64,000 nt of DNA from Xanthobacter aminoxidans (GCF_023571765.1 NZ_JAMJXC010000002.1:1-64000); one strand, 5' to 3'. Shown: positions 23,084 through 32,872, counted from the first letter of the stretch. Numbers and translations: made by a program. The notes: generated by a model from the sequence alone, not told the origin.

Positions 23084-23704
23084 ATGGTCATCGCCATCGA
23101 CGGGCCGGCCGCGTCCGGCAAGGGCACGCTGGCCCGGCGGCTCGCCGCGCATTACGGCCTGCCGCATCTGGACACCGGCCTGCTCTACCGGGCGGTCGGG
23201 GCGCGCTGCCTCGCCGCCGGTCGCCTCGGCGATGAGGCGGCTTCGGTTAAAGCCGCGCAGAGCCTCGACGTCTCAGTGCTGGACCCGGACGCGCTGCGCA
23301 CGGCGGAGCTGGGCGAGGCGGCATCCGTCGTGGCCGCCCGGCCGGGCGTGCGCGCGGCGCTCCTCGATCTCCAGCGCCGCTTCGCCGGCCAAACGGGCGG
23401 CGCGGTGCTGGACGGGCGCGACATCGGCACCGTCATCTGCCCGGACGCACCCGCCAAGCTGTTCGTCACCGCGCGGCCGGAGGTGAGGGCCGACCGGCGC
23501 TTCCGCGAGCTGGTCGGGCGGGGGGAGACGATCTCCTATGACGCGGTGCTGGCGGACATCCTGAAGCGCGACGAGCGCGATTCCGGCCGCTCCAGCGCGC
23601 CCCTCCTCAAGGCGGACGACGCCGTGCTGCTCGACACCTCCGACCTCGGCATCGAGGCCGCCTTCGCGGCGGCGCTCGCCATCGTCGAGGCGCGCCGGGG
23701 CTAG
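23084..23704 (+). CDS. cmk: Cytidylate kinase
   Basis: A 206-aa kinase converting (d)CMP to (d)CDP. It has the N-terminal P-loop [30 protein letters not shown], the [14 protein letters not shown] substrate segment and the lid [13 protein letters not shown]. It follows aroA at 10 bp. The usual next gene, rpsA, is not present; instead a convergent gene overlaps its stop codon. Confidence 0.96.
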   Translation: MVIAIDGPAASGKGTLARRLAAHYGLPHLDTGLLYRAVGARCLAAGRLGDEAASVKAAQSLDVSVLDPDALRTAELGEAASVVAARPGVRAALLDLQRRFAGQTGGAVLDGRDIGTVICPDAPAKLFVTARPEVRADRRFRELVGRGETISYDAVLADILKRDERDSGRSSAPLLKADDAVLLDTSDLGIEAAFAAALAIVEARRG

Positions 23705-24681
23705 GCGACCGGAACCTGCGGGCGGATGCGGAGGGCGAACGCCTCCAGGTCCGCCATGCGCTTGTCAAAAGCGGGCGCCAGCGGCTTCAGGACCAGCGCA
23801 CGCGGCGCCAGCCCGCGCTCCAGCGCCGCCACCTGTTCCACCACGTCCGCCTCGGTGCCGATCAGCGAATCCGCGATCATCCGGTCGAGATCGAACCATG
23901 GCGCCCAGTCCGGGCGCACCTTTTCCGTGGTCGCCTTCATGCGCTCGACAAACGGGGCGAGGAAAGCACGCGCCTCCTCCTGCGCCTGCGCCCGGCTGTC
24001 GGCGAGGTGGAGGAAGCGCAGCAGGGTGAGGCACCGTCCCGCATCGGGGGCGGCAGCACGATACTGCCGGATGCTCTCCATGATACCGGCGAGGGGAAAG
24101 GGCGGCGCCGCCATGATGCCGTAGCCGCGCCGGGCGGCGAGGGCCACCGTCTCGGCCGTCGCCGAGGCGATGTGGATGGGCACGGGCGCCTGAAGCGGAC
24201 GCGGCACCAGCTCAAGGCCATTGACCTTGAAGAAGGCCCCGTCGCGGGTCACGGCGCCGCCATCCAGCAGCGCGGCGACGAGATCGAGCGCCTCGAGCAT
24301 CCGGCCGCGGCTCTCCGCCCCGGCCACGCCGAAATGCGCCTCGTGCAGGGGAAACGGCCCGCCGCGGGCGACCCCGAGTTCGAGCCGGCCACCGGACAGG
24401 ATGTCCACGGTGGCCGCGTCCTCGGCCACGCCCACGGGATGGTGCAGCGGCAGCAGCACCGCCGCGGCGCCGAGCCGGATGCGCGTGGTGCGGCCGGCGA
24501 GATAAGCGAGGATGGCGAGGCAGGAGGGGCTCGCCGCCTGCGGATTGAAATGATGCTCGGCGATCCACGCTTCCTCGAAGCCGAGAGCCTCCACCCGCTC
24601 AACCAGCGCCGTCTGCTCGGCATAGGCGGAGGCATAGTCCTGGCGCGGGTTTTCATAGGTGCAGAAGAGGCCCAGTCGCAT
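23701..24681 (-). CDS. LLM-class flavin-dependent oxidoreductase
   Basis: 326 aa, luciferase-like monooxygenase fold (F420/FMN type). The N-terminus [14 protein letters not shown], the AWIAEHHF segment, and [30 protein letters not shown] are typical of the bacterial luciferase-like family. The ATG at 24681 begins the conserved strand; the 18 codons upstream are excluded. The stop overlaps the cmk stop on the other strand by 3-4 bp. The substrate is unknown. Confidence 0.88.
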   Translation of the reverse strand: MRLGLFCTYENPRQDYASAYAEQTALVERVEALGFEEAWIAEHHFNPQAASPSCLAILAYLAGRTTRIRLGAAAVLLPLHHPVGVAEDAATVDILSGGRLELGVARGGPFPLHEAHFGVAGAESRGRMLEALDLVAALLDGGAVTRDGAFFKVNGLELVPRPLQAPVPIHIASATAETVALAARRGYGIMAAPPFPLAGIMESIRQYRAAAPDAGRCLTLLRFLHLADSRAQAQEEARAFLAPFVERMKATTEKVRPDWAPWFDLDRMIADSLIGTEADVVEQVAALERGLAPRALVLKPLAPAFDKRMADLEAFALRIRPQVPVA

Positions 24682-24868
24682 GGCAATCCCCGGAGCGGAA
24701 TGAGCGGGCGCCGACCTGCGGCCGGCACCCCGCATGAAATGACGCTATATTAATTGGAATATAGCTTTGGCGCCATGCTCCGGCCCCGCCGACCCGCGCT
24801 GCGACGTTTCGCCCTTTTCTCCCCGGCGGCGGCGCCCTATTCAGGACGCCGAAACTCCGGAGCGCCCC

Positions 24869-25558
24869 ATGGCCAGCTACGTCTTCCAGCCCCAGCCCCA
24901 TCCGCATCTGCCCATCGTCGGCAGCGACGCGGTCTTCCCGGTGCATCGCATCTATTGCGTCGGCCGCAACTTCGCCGACCACGCCGTGGAGATGGGCCAC
25001 GACCCCAACAAGGAGCCGCCCTTCTTCTTCCAGAAGAATCCGGACACGCTGGTGCGCTCGGGCTCGACCATCTCCTATCCCAAGCTCACCAAGGACCTGC
25101 ACCACGAGGTGGAGCTGGTGGTGGCGCTGAAGGAAGGCGGCGAGGACATCCCGGTGGAGCGGGCGCTCGACCATGTGTTCGGCTACGGCGTCGGCCTCGA
25201 TCTGACGCGGCGCGACCTGCAGGGCGAGGCGAAGAAGCTCGGCCGCCCGTGGGAAACCGGCAAGGCCTTCGAGGAATCCGCCCCCTGCTCGGCCATCCTT
25301 CCGGTGGCCACCGCCGGGCACCCCGGCGCCGGCCGCATCTTCCTGAAGATCAACGACCGGATGAAGCAGGAAGGCAACCTCAACCAGATGATCTGGAAGG
25401 TGCCGGAGATGATCGCGACCCTCTCCACCCTGTTCCGCCTCGCCCCCGGCGACCTCATCTTCGCCGGCACCCCGGCGGGCGTCGGCCCCGTGCACAAGGG
25501 TGACGTGCTGGAAGGTGGCGTCGAGGGCGTCGGCGAGATCCGCCTGACGGTGGACTGA
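24869..25558 (+). CDS. Fumarylacetoacetate hydrolase-family protein
   Basis: 229 aa, matching the short FAH-domain enzymes (fumarylpyruvate or acylpyruvate hydrolases). It has the start of the domain at IYCVGRNFADHAVEMG, metal ligands in HHEVELVVAL and GYGVGLDLTRRD, and the FAGTPAGVGPVHKGD closing motif. The ATG at 24869 has GGAG eight bases upstream. It is divergent from the LLM gene. It probably cleaves C-C bonds of acylpyruvates in aromatic breakdown. Confidence 0.9.
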   Translation: MASYVFQPQPHPHLPIVGSDAVFPVHRIYCVGRNFADHAVEMGHDPNKEPPFFFQKNPDTLVRSGSTISYPKLTKDLHHEVELVVALKEGGEDIPVERALDHVFGYGVGLDLTRRDLQGEAKKLGRPWETGKAFEESAPCSAILPVATAGHPGAGRIFLKINDRMKQEGNLNQMIWKVPEMIATLSTLFRLAPGDLIFAGTPAGVGPVHKGDVLEGGVEGVGEIRLTVD

Positions 25559-25576
25559 TCGGCAAGGTCGGTGAAC

Positions 25577-25601
25577 AGGCCCGTGAATGCATCACGGGCC
25601 T
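25577..25601. terminator. Bidirectional terminator
   Basis: A perfect 10-bp stem AGGCCCGTGA / TCACGGGCCT with a 5-base loop between the convergent FAH and ketosynthase genes. There is no T run. Confidence 0.7.
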
Positions 25602-25643
25602 CGGCCGGCCGGCGCGGCGCCTGAGCGACCCGCCCGGTCGGCT

Positions 25644-26849
25644 TCAGGCAGCCCTGATCGCGAGCACCGCGTTCAGGCCGCCGAAGGCGAAGGCATTCAC
25701 CAGAGCGATTTCCGCCGAGGCCACCCGTGGGGCGTTGGGCACGCAATCCACGTCGCACTCGGGATCGGGCTCGCGGAAATTCAGCGTGGGCGGCAGGAAG
25801 CCGTTGCGCATGCCCAGCAGCGCCGCCGTCACGCCCAGCGCCCCCGAGGCGCCGAAGCAGTGGCCGGTCATGGATTTCAGCGACGACACCGGCACCTTGG
25901 CCAGCCGGTCGCCCAGCACCGTGCGCAGCGAGGTCGTCTCGGTCTTGTCGTTCAGCACCGTTCCGGTGCCGTGGGCCGCGACATAATCCACCGCGCCGGC
26001 ATCCAGCCCCGCGTCGTCCAGCGCCGTGGCAATGGCGCGGGCGGTGCTCGAGGCATCGGGCGCCGTGAGGTCCGCGCCATCGGCGGTCATGCCGAAGCCG
26101 AGCACCTCACCGAGGATGGTGGCGCCACGGGCGCGCGCCCGCTCCATCTCCTCCAGCACCAGCACGGCCGCGCCTTCACCCAGCACCAGCCCGCTGCGAT
26201 CCTTGGAGAAGGGGCGGCAGGTGTCCGCCGCCAGCACACGCAGCGCTTCCCAGCTTTTCACCATGCCCAGAGTCAGCGGGGCCTCGCAGCCGCCGGTCAC
26301 GGCCATGTCCAGCATCCCGCCGCGGATCATCTGGAAGGCGAGGCCAATGGCGTGGGAGGCGGAGGAGCAGGCCGAGGCGGTGCTGAAGCTCGGCCCGGTG
26401 ATGTGGTAGGCCATGGAAATCTGGCTGGCCGCGGACGAGGGCATGACGCGCGGCACCGTGAAGGGCAGCGGGCGCGTGCCGTCGCGCAGGATGCGCACAT
26501 AGCCCTCTTCCAGCGTCTGGCAGCCCACCGCCGCGCCGAAGATAACGCCGGCCTTCTGCGGCGATACGCCCTCGGTGGCGCCGGCCGCCTCGGTCATCGC
26601 TTCCGCCGCCGCCAGCAAGGCGAACTGGCCGGACCGGTCGACCGTGGAAATCTGCCGCGGATTGAAGTGCGCTTCAGCGGAATAGCCGGGCACCTCCCCG
26701 ACCACCCGCGTCTTCACCTGATCCTGCGGCACCAGCGTGAGCGGCCCGATACCGCCGCGCCCCTCCTGCAAGGCCGCGAGATGGGCGGGAATGCCGAGGC
26801 CGAGGGCGGAAACGGCACCGATGCCGGTAATGGCGACCCTGCGGCTCAT
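25644..26849 (-). CDS. Beta-ketoacyl-ACP synthase II-like (KAS) enzyme
   Basis: A 401-aa condensing enzyme of the FabF/NodE type. The catalytic triad is visible: Cys in TASACSSASHAIG, His in AAHGTGTVLND and His in MTGHCFGASGALG. It overlaps the acyl carrier protein gene by four bases (ATGA), so the two form a dedicated ACP-KAS pair rather than the housekeeping fabF. Upstream on the same strand lie an FAD hydroxylase and lodAB-like genes. It may make a specialised acyl chain; the product is unknown. Confidence 0.92.
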   Translation of the reverse strand: MSRRVAITGIGAVSALGLGIPAHLAALQEGRGGIGPLTLVPQDQVKTRVVGEVPGYSAEAHFNPRQISTVDRSGQFALLAAAEAMTEAAGATEGVSPQKAGVIFGAAVGCQTLEEGYVRILRDGTRPLPFTVPRVMPSSAASQISMAYHITGPSFSTASACSSASHAIGLAFQMIRGGMLDMAVTGGCEAPLTLGMVKSWEALRVLAADTCRPFSKDRSGLVLGEGAAVLVLEEMERARARGATILGEVLGFGMTADGADLTAPDASSTARAIATALDDAGLDAGAVDYVAAHGTGTVLNDKTETTSLRTVLGDRLAKVPVSSLKSMTGHCFGASGALGVTAALLGMRNGFLPPTLNFREPDPECDVDCVPNAPRVASAEIALVNAFAFGGLNAVLAIRAA

Positions 26850-27133
26850 CGGGCCGGCTGCGCTGTGGAAACCTTGCCGCTCCGCGCGTCGATGAGCTGC
26901 TCGACGGCTTCGAGCAAGGCGAAGACCTTCACGTCATTGCTTTCCAGCACGCCTTGGGACGGCACCTCGATACCAAAGCGTTCCTCGATCTTGAAGATCA
27001 GCTCCACCATATCGAGCGACCCGATCCCGAGGTCCGCGACGCTGGTTTCGGCGTCGATGATGGTCGGATCGATGGATGCCTCTTCCGCGATGACCGCGAG
27101 GATTTCGGCCCTGCGTCCGCTGAATTCCGCCAC
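26846..27133 (-). CDS. Acyl carrier protein
   Basis: 95 aa from a GTG at 27133 (GGAGAAG six bases upstream). The phosphopantetheine serine lies in LGIGSLDMVELIFKIEERFG, with Gly-Ser-Leu in place of the common Asp-Ser-Leu. The helices and acidic surface are typical ACP, and the C-terminus is slightly extended. It is coupled to the KAS gene (ATGA overlap). A specialised ACP, comparable in arrangement to nodF-nodE pairs, though no other nod genes are seen. Confidence 0.9.
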   Translation of the reverse strand: MAEFSGRRAEILAVIAEEASIDPTIIDAETSVADLGIGSLDMVELIFKIEERFGIEVPSQGVLESNDVKVFALLEAVEQLIDARSGKVSTAQPAR

Positions 27134-27431
27134 GCAACTTCTCCGTACCCGGTCCACGGCGGCGGTGCCGCCGTCACCCCCTCCGGGAGGGGCTAAAATG
27201 CACAGCAGCACCGGGGCTGTCCACCTGCCGCCGCGTCGGGGGCCGGAACCCGCACGCCCGCTGGCCGCCGAAGGGATGCACAGGGCATGGCCCGAGCCGC
27301 GCCGGCGCGTGTCCGATGCCGTCGTCTCCGGCTTCCGCGTGGCGGTGGCGCGCGATGCGGTGCCGGCCAAGCGGTCGCAGCGCCTGTCGATGCAGGGGAA
27401 CGTGGCCGGCGGAATCTGGGCGGAACCGCGA

Positions 27432-29003
27432 TTACCGCCGCAGGCCCAGCTTCAGCCCATAGGCGGTGAGCGCCGTCTCGTGGCCCGAATCGGCCCTCAG
27501 GCCCACATGGCCATCCGGCCGCACCACCAGCAGGGTGATGCCGGAGATGCCGAGCCGCGCCGCATCATCTGCCGAGAAGCTGGCGACCCCCGGCCCGCCG
27601 CCCGTCACCGCCGCCGCGAAGCTGGCGCCGTAGAGGGGGGCGGCGCAGCGCTCGGCCAGCGCATGGTAGAGGCCGGCGAGCGTTTCGCCGCTGGCGCGCT
27701 CGCCGCCCAGCAGCAGGAGCGTGTGGCCCGTGCGGTTGACGAGATCGTCCAGCATCAGCGCCGCGCCGTCCGCCATGCCCACCGCGATGCGGTCGGGCAG
27801 GCGCTGGCCGGGGGCCAGTCCCGGACCCGCGTCCCCCACCACGATGGGCGAGGCGGCATAGTCCACGTCCAGCTCGGCCTCGGCCACCGCCTCGTGGTGG
27901 CGGGTCTGCGGATCGGCGAGCACCTCGCGGATGATGGCATTGCGCGCCTGCCGGTCGGCGGCGTCCTTCAGCATCTGGGCGCTGTCCGCCTCGTCGCCGG
28001 AGGCGGTGATGCGCTGGGCCACCGGCCATCGCTCGGCCTCGTAGCTGTCGAGCAGGGTGTCGGCGCAATGGCCCTGCGCCACCAGAGCCAGCTTCCAGGC
28101 GAGGTTGAAGGCGTCCTGGATGCCGCTGTTCATGCCATGCCCCTGGATGGGGCTGCAGGTGTGGGCGGCATCGCCGGCCAGCAGCAGGCGGCCGGACCGG
28201 TAGTGCTGCGCCACCCGCGTGTAGCACTGGAAGCGGACGGGATTGGCGACATCCACGAAGCGCGAGGCCGGCAGGTAGCGCGCGAGGGTGGCCGACGCGT
28301 CCGCCACGAGATCGCTGTCCGGCCCGCTCGGCCGCACATAGGCGCGCCAGCGCTCGCCCGGCAAGGCGGTGAGGATGAGCGGGATCTCGTCCAGAAAGGC
28401 GTAGTTCGCCTCGAAGGCGTGGGGGAAGTCGGTGAGGGTGGCGTCGAACACCGCCCACGGCTCCTCGATGGGGTGGCCGTCCTGCCCGATGCCGGCGAGG
28501 GTGCGCACGGCGCTGCGGTGGCCGTCGCAGCCCACCACCCAGCGGGCGCGGATCACCTTGGTTTCGCCGCCGCTCTCCAGCATGGCGACGACGCCATCGC
28601 CGTGCGCCTCCAGGTCCACGAGCTTGGTGCCGCGCGTCACCCCGCCGCCGAGGCGGACGAGGTAATCGGTGAGGATCTGCTCCGTCACCTCCTCGGAGAT
28701 GCCGAGATTGAAGCCGTAGCGGCTGCCGGCGAGGCCGAGATCGATCTCGCCCAGCACCGCCCCGTCCGCATGGATGCGGGCGACGCGCTGCTTCACCCCG
28801 GCATCGAGCAGGGCGTCGGCGAGGCCGAGGTGGTCGAACACTTCGATGGAGCGCGGATGCACCACGGTGGCGCGGTCCCAGGCCAGCGGCGCGTCGTGGG
28901 CGTCGATGATGAGGCTGTCCACGCCCCGCCGCTTCAGCTCGGCACCGAGCAGCAGCCCGGTAGGGCCGGCCCCCACCACCAGGACGGTCACGTCAGGAAC
29001 CAC
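27432..29003 (-). CDS. FAD-dependent aromatic-type monooxygenase
   Basis: 523 aa from a GTG at 29003 (GGGGAG seven bases upstream). Class A flavoprotein hydroxylase: FAD motif VVGAGPTGLLLGAEL at the N-terminus, the VVGCDGHRSAVR (DG) motif, and the LLAGDAAHTCSPIQGHGMNSGIQDA (GD) motif. It has the C-terminal thioredoxin-like domain typical of the phenol hydroxylase/MhpA group. It needs NAD(P)H and O2 and hydroxylates phenolic rings or polyketide-like substrates. It lies 68 bp after the LodB-like gene on the same strand and about 300 bp before the ACP gene; the intervening 27134-27431 shows no gene. Confidence 0.9.
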   Translation of the reverse strand: MVPDVTVLVVGAGPTGLLLGAELKRRGVDSLIIDAHDAPLAWDRATVVHPRSIEVFDHLGLADALLDAGVKQRVARIHADGAVLGEIDLGLAGSRYGFNLGISEEVTEQILTDYLVRLGGGVTRGTKLVDLEAHGDGVVAMLESGGETKVIRARWVVGCDGHRSAVRTLAGIGQDGHPIEEPWAVFDATLTDFPHAFEANYAFLDEIPLILTALPGERWRAYVRPSGPDSDLVADASATLARYLPASRFVDVANPVRFQCYTRVAQHYRSGRLLLAGDAAHTCSPIQGHGMNSGIQDAFNLAWKLALVAQGHCADTLLDSYEAERWPVAQRITASGDEADSAQMLKDAADRQARNAIIREVLADPQTRHHEAVAEAELDVDYAASPIVVGDAGPGLAPGQRLPDRIAVGMADGAALMLDDLVNRTGHTLLLLGGERASGETLAGLYHALAERCAAPLYGASFAAAVTGGGPGVASFSADDAARLGISGITLLVVRPDGHVGLRADSGHETALTAYGLKLGLRR

Positions 29004-29071
29004 AGCGTTCTCCCCTTTTTCGGCAATGGAGCACGGCCAAGCTGAAACGCAAAGGGGGGCGGGTCTGGGGC

Positions 29072-30145
29072 TCAGGCCGGCGGGAGCTGGCGGCGCCGGG
29101 ACCAGAAGGGGGCGTCGCGCCAGCGGGTTTCCATCAGGGCGTAATGGCGGCCGAGGTCGGCGGTCTCGCCTTGCAGCGTGCGGTAGTCCTCGTCCCAGCC
29201 GGCGAAGGCCGAGCCATCCCCGGCCAGTTCATCCGCCACCAGCCCGCCGGCCCGCGCGCCCATGAGTATGGCGGCGGAAATGCCCTGCGAGGACAAGGGA
29301 TCGAAGGTCATGGCCGCATCCCCCGCCGCGCACCAGCGCGGGCCGTGGAGGATGCGCAAGGCTGCGGTTTCCGCCGGGTAGGTCCGGGGCACGGCCGCGC
29401 CGCCCCCCGCCGCGAGGCGCCGCATGTGAAGCGTTTCCGACAGCCGCCGCGCCCAGCCGGCGACGCCATCGCCCAGAAGGTCGGCATCGGTGAGGAAGGC
29501 GAGGACGCGCCGTCCGCCCGGAAGGGGTGTCGTGTACCACCAGCCGTCCGCCACCGCCTCCACGCTCGTGCCGCGATAGGGGTCGGCATCATCAAGCGTC
29601 GCCACCAGCGCCACCTGACGGTCGAAGGCCTCCCGCCCCGAGCCCATGTGCCGCGCGACGACGGCGGCCCGCCCGGTGGCGTCCAGCGCGAAGCGCGCGG
29701 CGAGGCGCCGGCCGTCCCGGAGCGTGATGTCCCAGCCATCGGAAACGGCGGCGATGGTCTCCAACCGCCCCGCCACCAGTGTCGCGCCGGCCGCCTCGGC
29801 ACGCGCGCGCGCATCGGCGTCGAAGCGGGCACGGTCGAGCAGCCAGCCGCCACCGAGGGGATTGGCGAGAAAGTCGGTCTCGATGAGGTCGTCACTGCCC
29901 CAGCAGGAGCGGGTGCCGTAAGCGACAAGGTGGCGGTCCTCGTCGAGCAGACCCGGCCCGAAGGCGGCGTCCACCAGCCCCGCCATGCCCGGCGGCAGGC
30001 TCTCCCCCGGCCACACTTGGGAGCGCGCATCGTGGAGCAGCACCACCCGCAGCCCCCGGCCCGCCGCGGCGATGGCGGCGGCGGAACCGGCCGGGCCGGC
30101 GCCCGCCACGAGGAGATCGCAGCTCATCCCGGGCAGGGGTGTCAT
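29072..30145 (-). CDS. LodB/GoxB-like FAD flavoprotein (CTQ maturation)
   Basis: A 357-aa FAD-binding protein of the geranylgeranyl-reductase/tryptophan-halogenase-like superfamily: GAGPAGSAAAIAAAGRGLRV at the N-terminus, WPGESLPPG, and GDAAMTFDPLSSQGISAAILMG. Its start overlaps the stop of the LodA-like gene (ATGA), the same coupling as known lodA-lodB and goxA-goxB pairs, where the B protein is needed to form the cysteine tryptophylquinone cofactor. No halogenase lysine motif was sought in detail; the context decides the call. Confidence 0.85.
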   Translation of the reverse strand: MTPLPGMSCDLLVAGAGPAGSAAAIAAAGRGLRVVLLHDARSQVWPGESLPPGMAGLVDAAFGPGLLDEDRHLVAYGTRSCWGSDDLIETDFLANPLGGGWLLDRARFDADARARAEAAGATLVAGRLETIAAVSDGWDITLRDGRRLAARFALDATGRAAVVARHMGSGREAFDRQVALVATLDDADPYRGTSVEAVADGWWYTTPLPGGRRVLAFLTDADLLGDGVAGWARRLSETLHMRRLAAGGGAAVPRTYPAETAALRILHGPRWCAAGDAAMTFDPLSSQGISAAILMGARAGGLVADELAGDGSAFAGWDEDYRTLQGETADLGRHYALMETRWRDAPFWSRRRQLPPA

Positions 30146-32796
30146 CCGATGAAGACGAGGCCGCCCGGATTGGGCAGGCCGTCGGCAAAGTCGGAGACGA
30201 TGCCCACCTCGCCCTTCAGCTCCACCTTCTTGATGAGCCGCCCCCGCGTCTGCGAGGTGAAGAGATCGCCCTTGAGATTGAACGCCAGCCCGAACGGCAT
30301 GGTCAGCTCCGCCCCGCGCAGGATGAGCGGGATGGGTGCGCCGAGGGGGTCGAAGCGCTTCACGCCATTGTCCAGCTGGTCCGCCACATAGAGGCGGTAG
30401 GAGGTGTCGTAGGCCATCTGGCGGGGATTGCGGAAGCCGGTGAGCCAGTTGAGGTTGATGATCTCGCCGGTGGTCGCATTGATGCGCGCCACCGATGTGC
30501 CGCCCCAGCTCACCAGCAATGCGCCATCCGGCGCGATGATGATGCCGATGGGCGAGACGAGCCCCGCCTCCGGCGGCACCAGCACGCGGCTTTTCCCGTC
30601 CGGCGTGATGAGGGAGACGAAGCCCTTCTCCACCCAGTTGGCCACATAGAGATTGCCCTGCCGGTCGGCGGCGATGCCCATGGGCTGGGAGAAGCCCTCC
30701 GCGAACAGGGAGACCTCGCCCTTGGGCGTCACCCGCCGCACGTAGCCGGCATTCATGCAGGAGACGTAGAGGTTGCCGTCGAGGTTGCGCGTCATGCCCT
30801 CCGGCCGCTCCAGCGGGGCGGACAGGGCCATCACCGTCACACCGCCCTCGGCATCCACGAGGCGCAGGCTGTTGTCGTCGGAATTGGCCACGACGAGGGG
30901 AAAGGTCGCCGCCTGCGGATAAAGCGTGTTGGCGCCGTAGCTCACATCCGGCTCGCGGGCGAAGCCCACCAGCGTCTCCACCTTCATGCGCGCCGGGAAG
31001 GCGCCGTCGCGCGGGCCGGGACGGTCGGCGACGACACCGAGGCGGAACCAGTCCTGCGCCATGGCGGCGAGCACCGGCGGGCGGGTCGGCGCGCTGATGA
31101 AGCGCTCCCAGTCGCGGCGGCGGGCGAAGGCGACGCGCCTCTCATCGATGGCGCGGGCGGTGTCCATCACCACCTTGTAGTCCGCCTCCGACAACACCGT
31201 ATTGGGCACCCGCGCCGGCCAGAAGGCGGGCAGCACGGGGGAGATGGAGGATTGGTAGCCCGAGCGGCAGCTCGCCCAATCCGCCTGCCACGGCAGGCCG
31301 AGCCACTGGGTGATGCCGCCGGGGCCGAGACGGGAGAGCGGACCGGATTTCGACAGTGCCTCCGGCGAGGTCATGTCCGGGCCGTAGTCGGTGAGGTCCA
31401 CCGAGCGCGCGGTGGAGGCAAGGCGCATGTCCGCCGTCCAGATCCACGGCACGCGGGCGATCCACGGGAATTCCTGCCCCGGATGGAACGGCCCGCCCAC
31501 GCACGCCTCCAGCGCCGCCCGGTCCAGCGCCGCCGGCTGGCCGCCGAGGGCGATCCCCTCCAGCCGTCCTGCGCGGGCCGGGCGTCCGGGGGTGAAGCGG
31601 CCGGCGGCCCAGTTGCGCAGATGAGCGTATTGCAGCGGCGTCAGCGTCATCCACTGGCGCGGCTCGATGACATCGGGCGGCAGCACCAGATGGTCGCCAT
31701 AGAGCTGCGGCTCCAGATCCGGCCGCACGTCTGGCGCGGCGGGGTCGCGGAACAAAGCGAGGATCTCCGCGCGGAAAGCCGCATTGGCCGGCGATGCATC
31801 CGCGAGGCGGGCGCGGATGGCGGGGCGGGCGAAATCCTTCGCCGATCCGTAGCCGAACTTGGCGAGGAAGCCGGCGTTCACCCATTGCAGATCGGACAGG
31901 CGGGCGAAGATGGGCCAGACGTGCTCCTCGAACACGGTGGCGGGCGCCTTGCGCTTGCCGGCGGCGACCAAAGTCGCCTCTACCACGTCGTGCAGCGTCA
32001 CGAGGCTGGTCGCGATGGCCGGCGCGTAATTGGGGCCGACGCTGATGAGCCACGCCGGATCGGCGCGGAATTCCCTGCCGCCCATGCGCACCACTGCGTC
32101 CACCGGGCCGTCGCCGGTGTCGTCGGCCCAGCCGTCATTGTCGGCATAGCCGCTCATGGGCGGGGCATCGGGGGCGGGATGGCAGCGGCCGGAGGCGGGC
32201 ATCACCACGAGGCGGCCGTCGGCATCGGTCATCACCTCGCCGAGATTGACCGACTGGCCCTGAAAGGCGCCGCCATCGAGCCGCTGGGGCTTGGCCCCCG
32301 GCCCGGTCACGGTGCGCGGCCCGGGAACGATGGCGAGGCTGGCGCGGTCCGCCACCTTGGCGTTGCGGCGGCCGGCGGCGGGCGCGCCGGGCAGGTCGAA
32401 GGGAATGTCGATGCCGTACCAGAGCGCCTTGGTATTGGCGACGGTGAGCGTCCAGGACACCTCCGCCTCGCGCGCCGTCACCTCGCCCAGCACGCGGCCC
32501 TGCGCGTCATAGGCGAAGAGCCGGAAGCGCGCGGCCTGCTTGGCCATGGCGCCGGCCTCGTCCTTGAAGGGACCAACGGGCACGCCGCCGGGCACCTCGG
32601 GACCGAAATAAAAGGCATCCTTGCTGTTGCCGACCCGGGCCACGCCGATGGCGGGATGGATGGCGATGCGCGCCACCCGCTTCGGATCGATCCCGCCCGG
32701 TGCGGCCGACGCCTGCGTGGCGCCCGTCACTCCAGCCGAAAGCCCCGCCGAGAGCCCCGCAACGAATGCGCGACGCGACAGCACCCCGTCCCCCAT
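30142..32796 (-). CDS. LodA-like CTQ-dependent oxidase fused to a beta-propeller
   Basis: 884 aa. The N-terminus has a twin-arginine signal (SRRAFVAG, residues 7-14, then a hydrophobic stretch and ASA), so export by Tat is likely. Residues about 35-580 match the LodA/GoxA family: IHPAIGVARVGNS near the start, the cofactor cysteine in EACVGGPFHPG (C432) and the partner tryptophan in LPWQADW (W503), which form cysteine tryptophylquinone. Residues about 600-884 are NHL/SMP-30-type repeats (for example GIAADRQGNLYVANW, YRLYVADQLDNGVKRFDP), a beta-propeller not part of LodA itself. LodA-type enzymes oxidise amino acids with O2, releasing H2O2. The substrate is unknown. Confidence 0.88.
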   Translation of the reverse strand: MGDGVLSRRAFVAGLSAGLSAGVTGATQASAAPGGIDPKRVARIAIHPAIGVARVGNSKDAFYFGPEVPGGVPVGPFKDEAGAMAKQAARFRLFAYDAQGRVLGEVTAREAEVSWTLTVANTKALWYGIDIPFDLPGAPAAGRRNAKVADRASLAIVPGPRTVTGPGAKPQRLDGGAFQGQSVNLGEVMTDADGRLVVMPASGRCHPAPDAPPMSGYADNDGWADDTGDGPVDAVVRMGGREFRADPAWLISVGPNYAPAIATSLVTLHDVVEATLVAAGKRKAPATVFEEHVWPIFARLSDLQWVNAGFLAKFGYGSAKDFARPAIRARLADASPANAAFRAEILALFRDPAAPDVRPDLEPQLYGDHLVLPPDVIEPRQWMTLTPLQYAHLRNWAAGRFTPGRPARAGRLEGIALGGQPAALDRAALEACVGGPFHPGQEFPWIARVPWIWTADMRLASTARSVDLTDYGPDMTSPEALSKSGPLSRLGPGGITQWLGLPWQADWASCRSGYQSSISPVLPAFWPARVPNTVLSEADYKVVMDTARAIDERRVAFARRRDWERFISAPTRPPVLAAMAQDWFRLGVVADRPGPRDGAFPARMKVETLVGFAREPDVSYGANTLYPQAATFPLVVANSDDNSLRLVDAEGGVTVMALSAPLERPEGMTRNLDGNLYVSCMNAGYVRRVTPKGEVSLFAEGFSQPMGIAADRQGNLYVANWVEKGFVSLITPDGKSRVLVPPEAGLVSPIGIIIAPDGALLVSWGGTSVARINATTGEIINLNWLTGFRNPRQMAYDTSYRLYVADQLDNGVKRFDPLGAPIPLILRGAELTMPFGLAFNLKGDLFTSQTRGRLIKKVELKGEVGIVSDFADGLPNPGGLVFIG

Positions 32797-32872
32797 GGCC
32801 CCCTCCCGCTTGCGAGCGGCGCGAGACTATGCGGGCCGGGGCGGCGGCGTCCAGAGCTTGGCGGTAGTCGGA

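Noticed and set aside
25587-29045. 1152-aa open frame on the plus strand
   Set aside because: It is antisense to the ketosynthase, ACP and monooxygenase genes, has His/Gly/Arg-rich low-complexity translation, and arises from the high-GC third-position bias.
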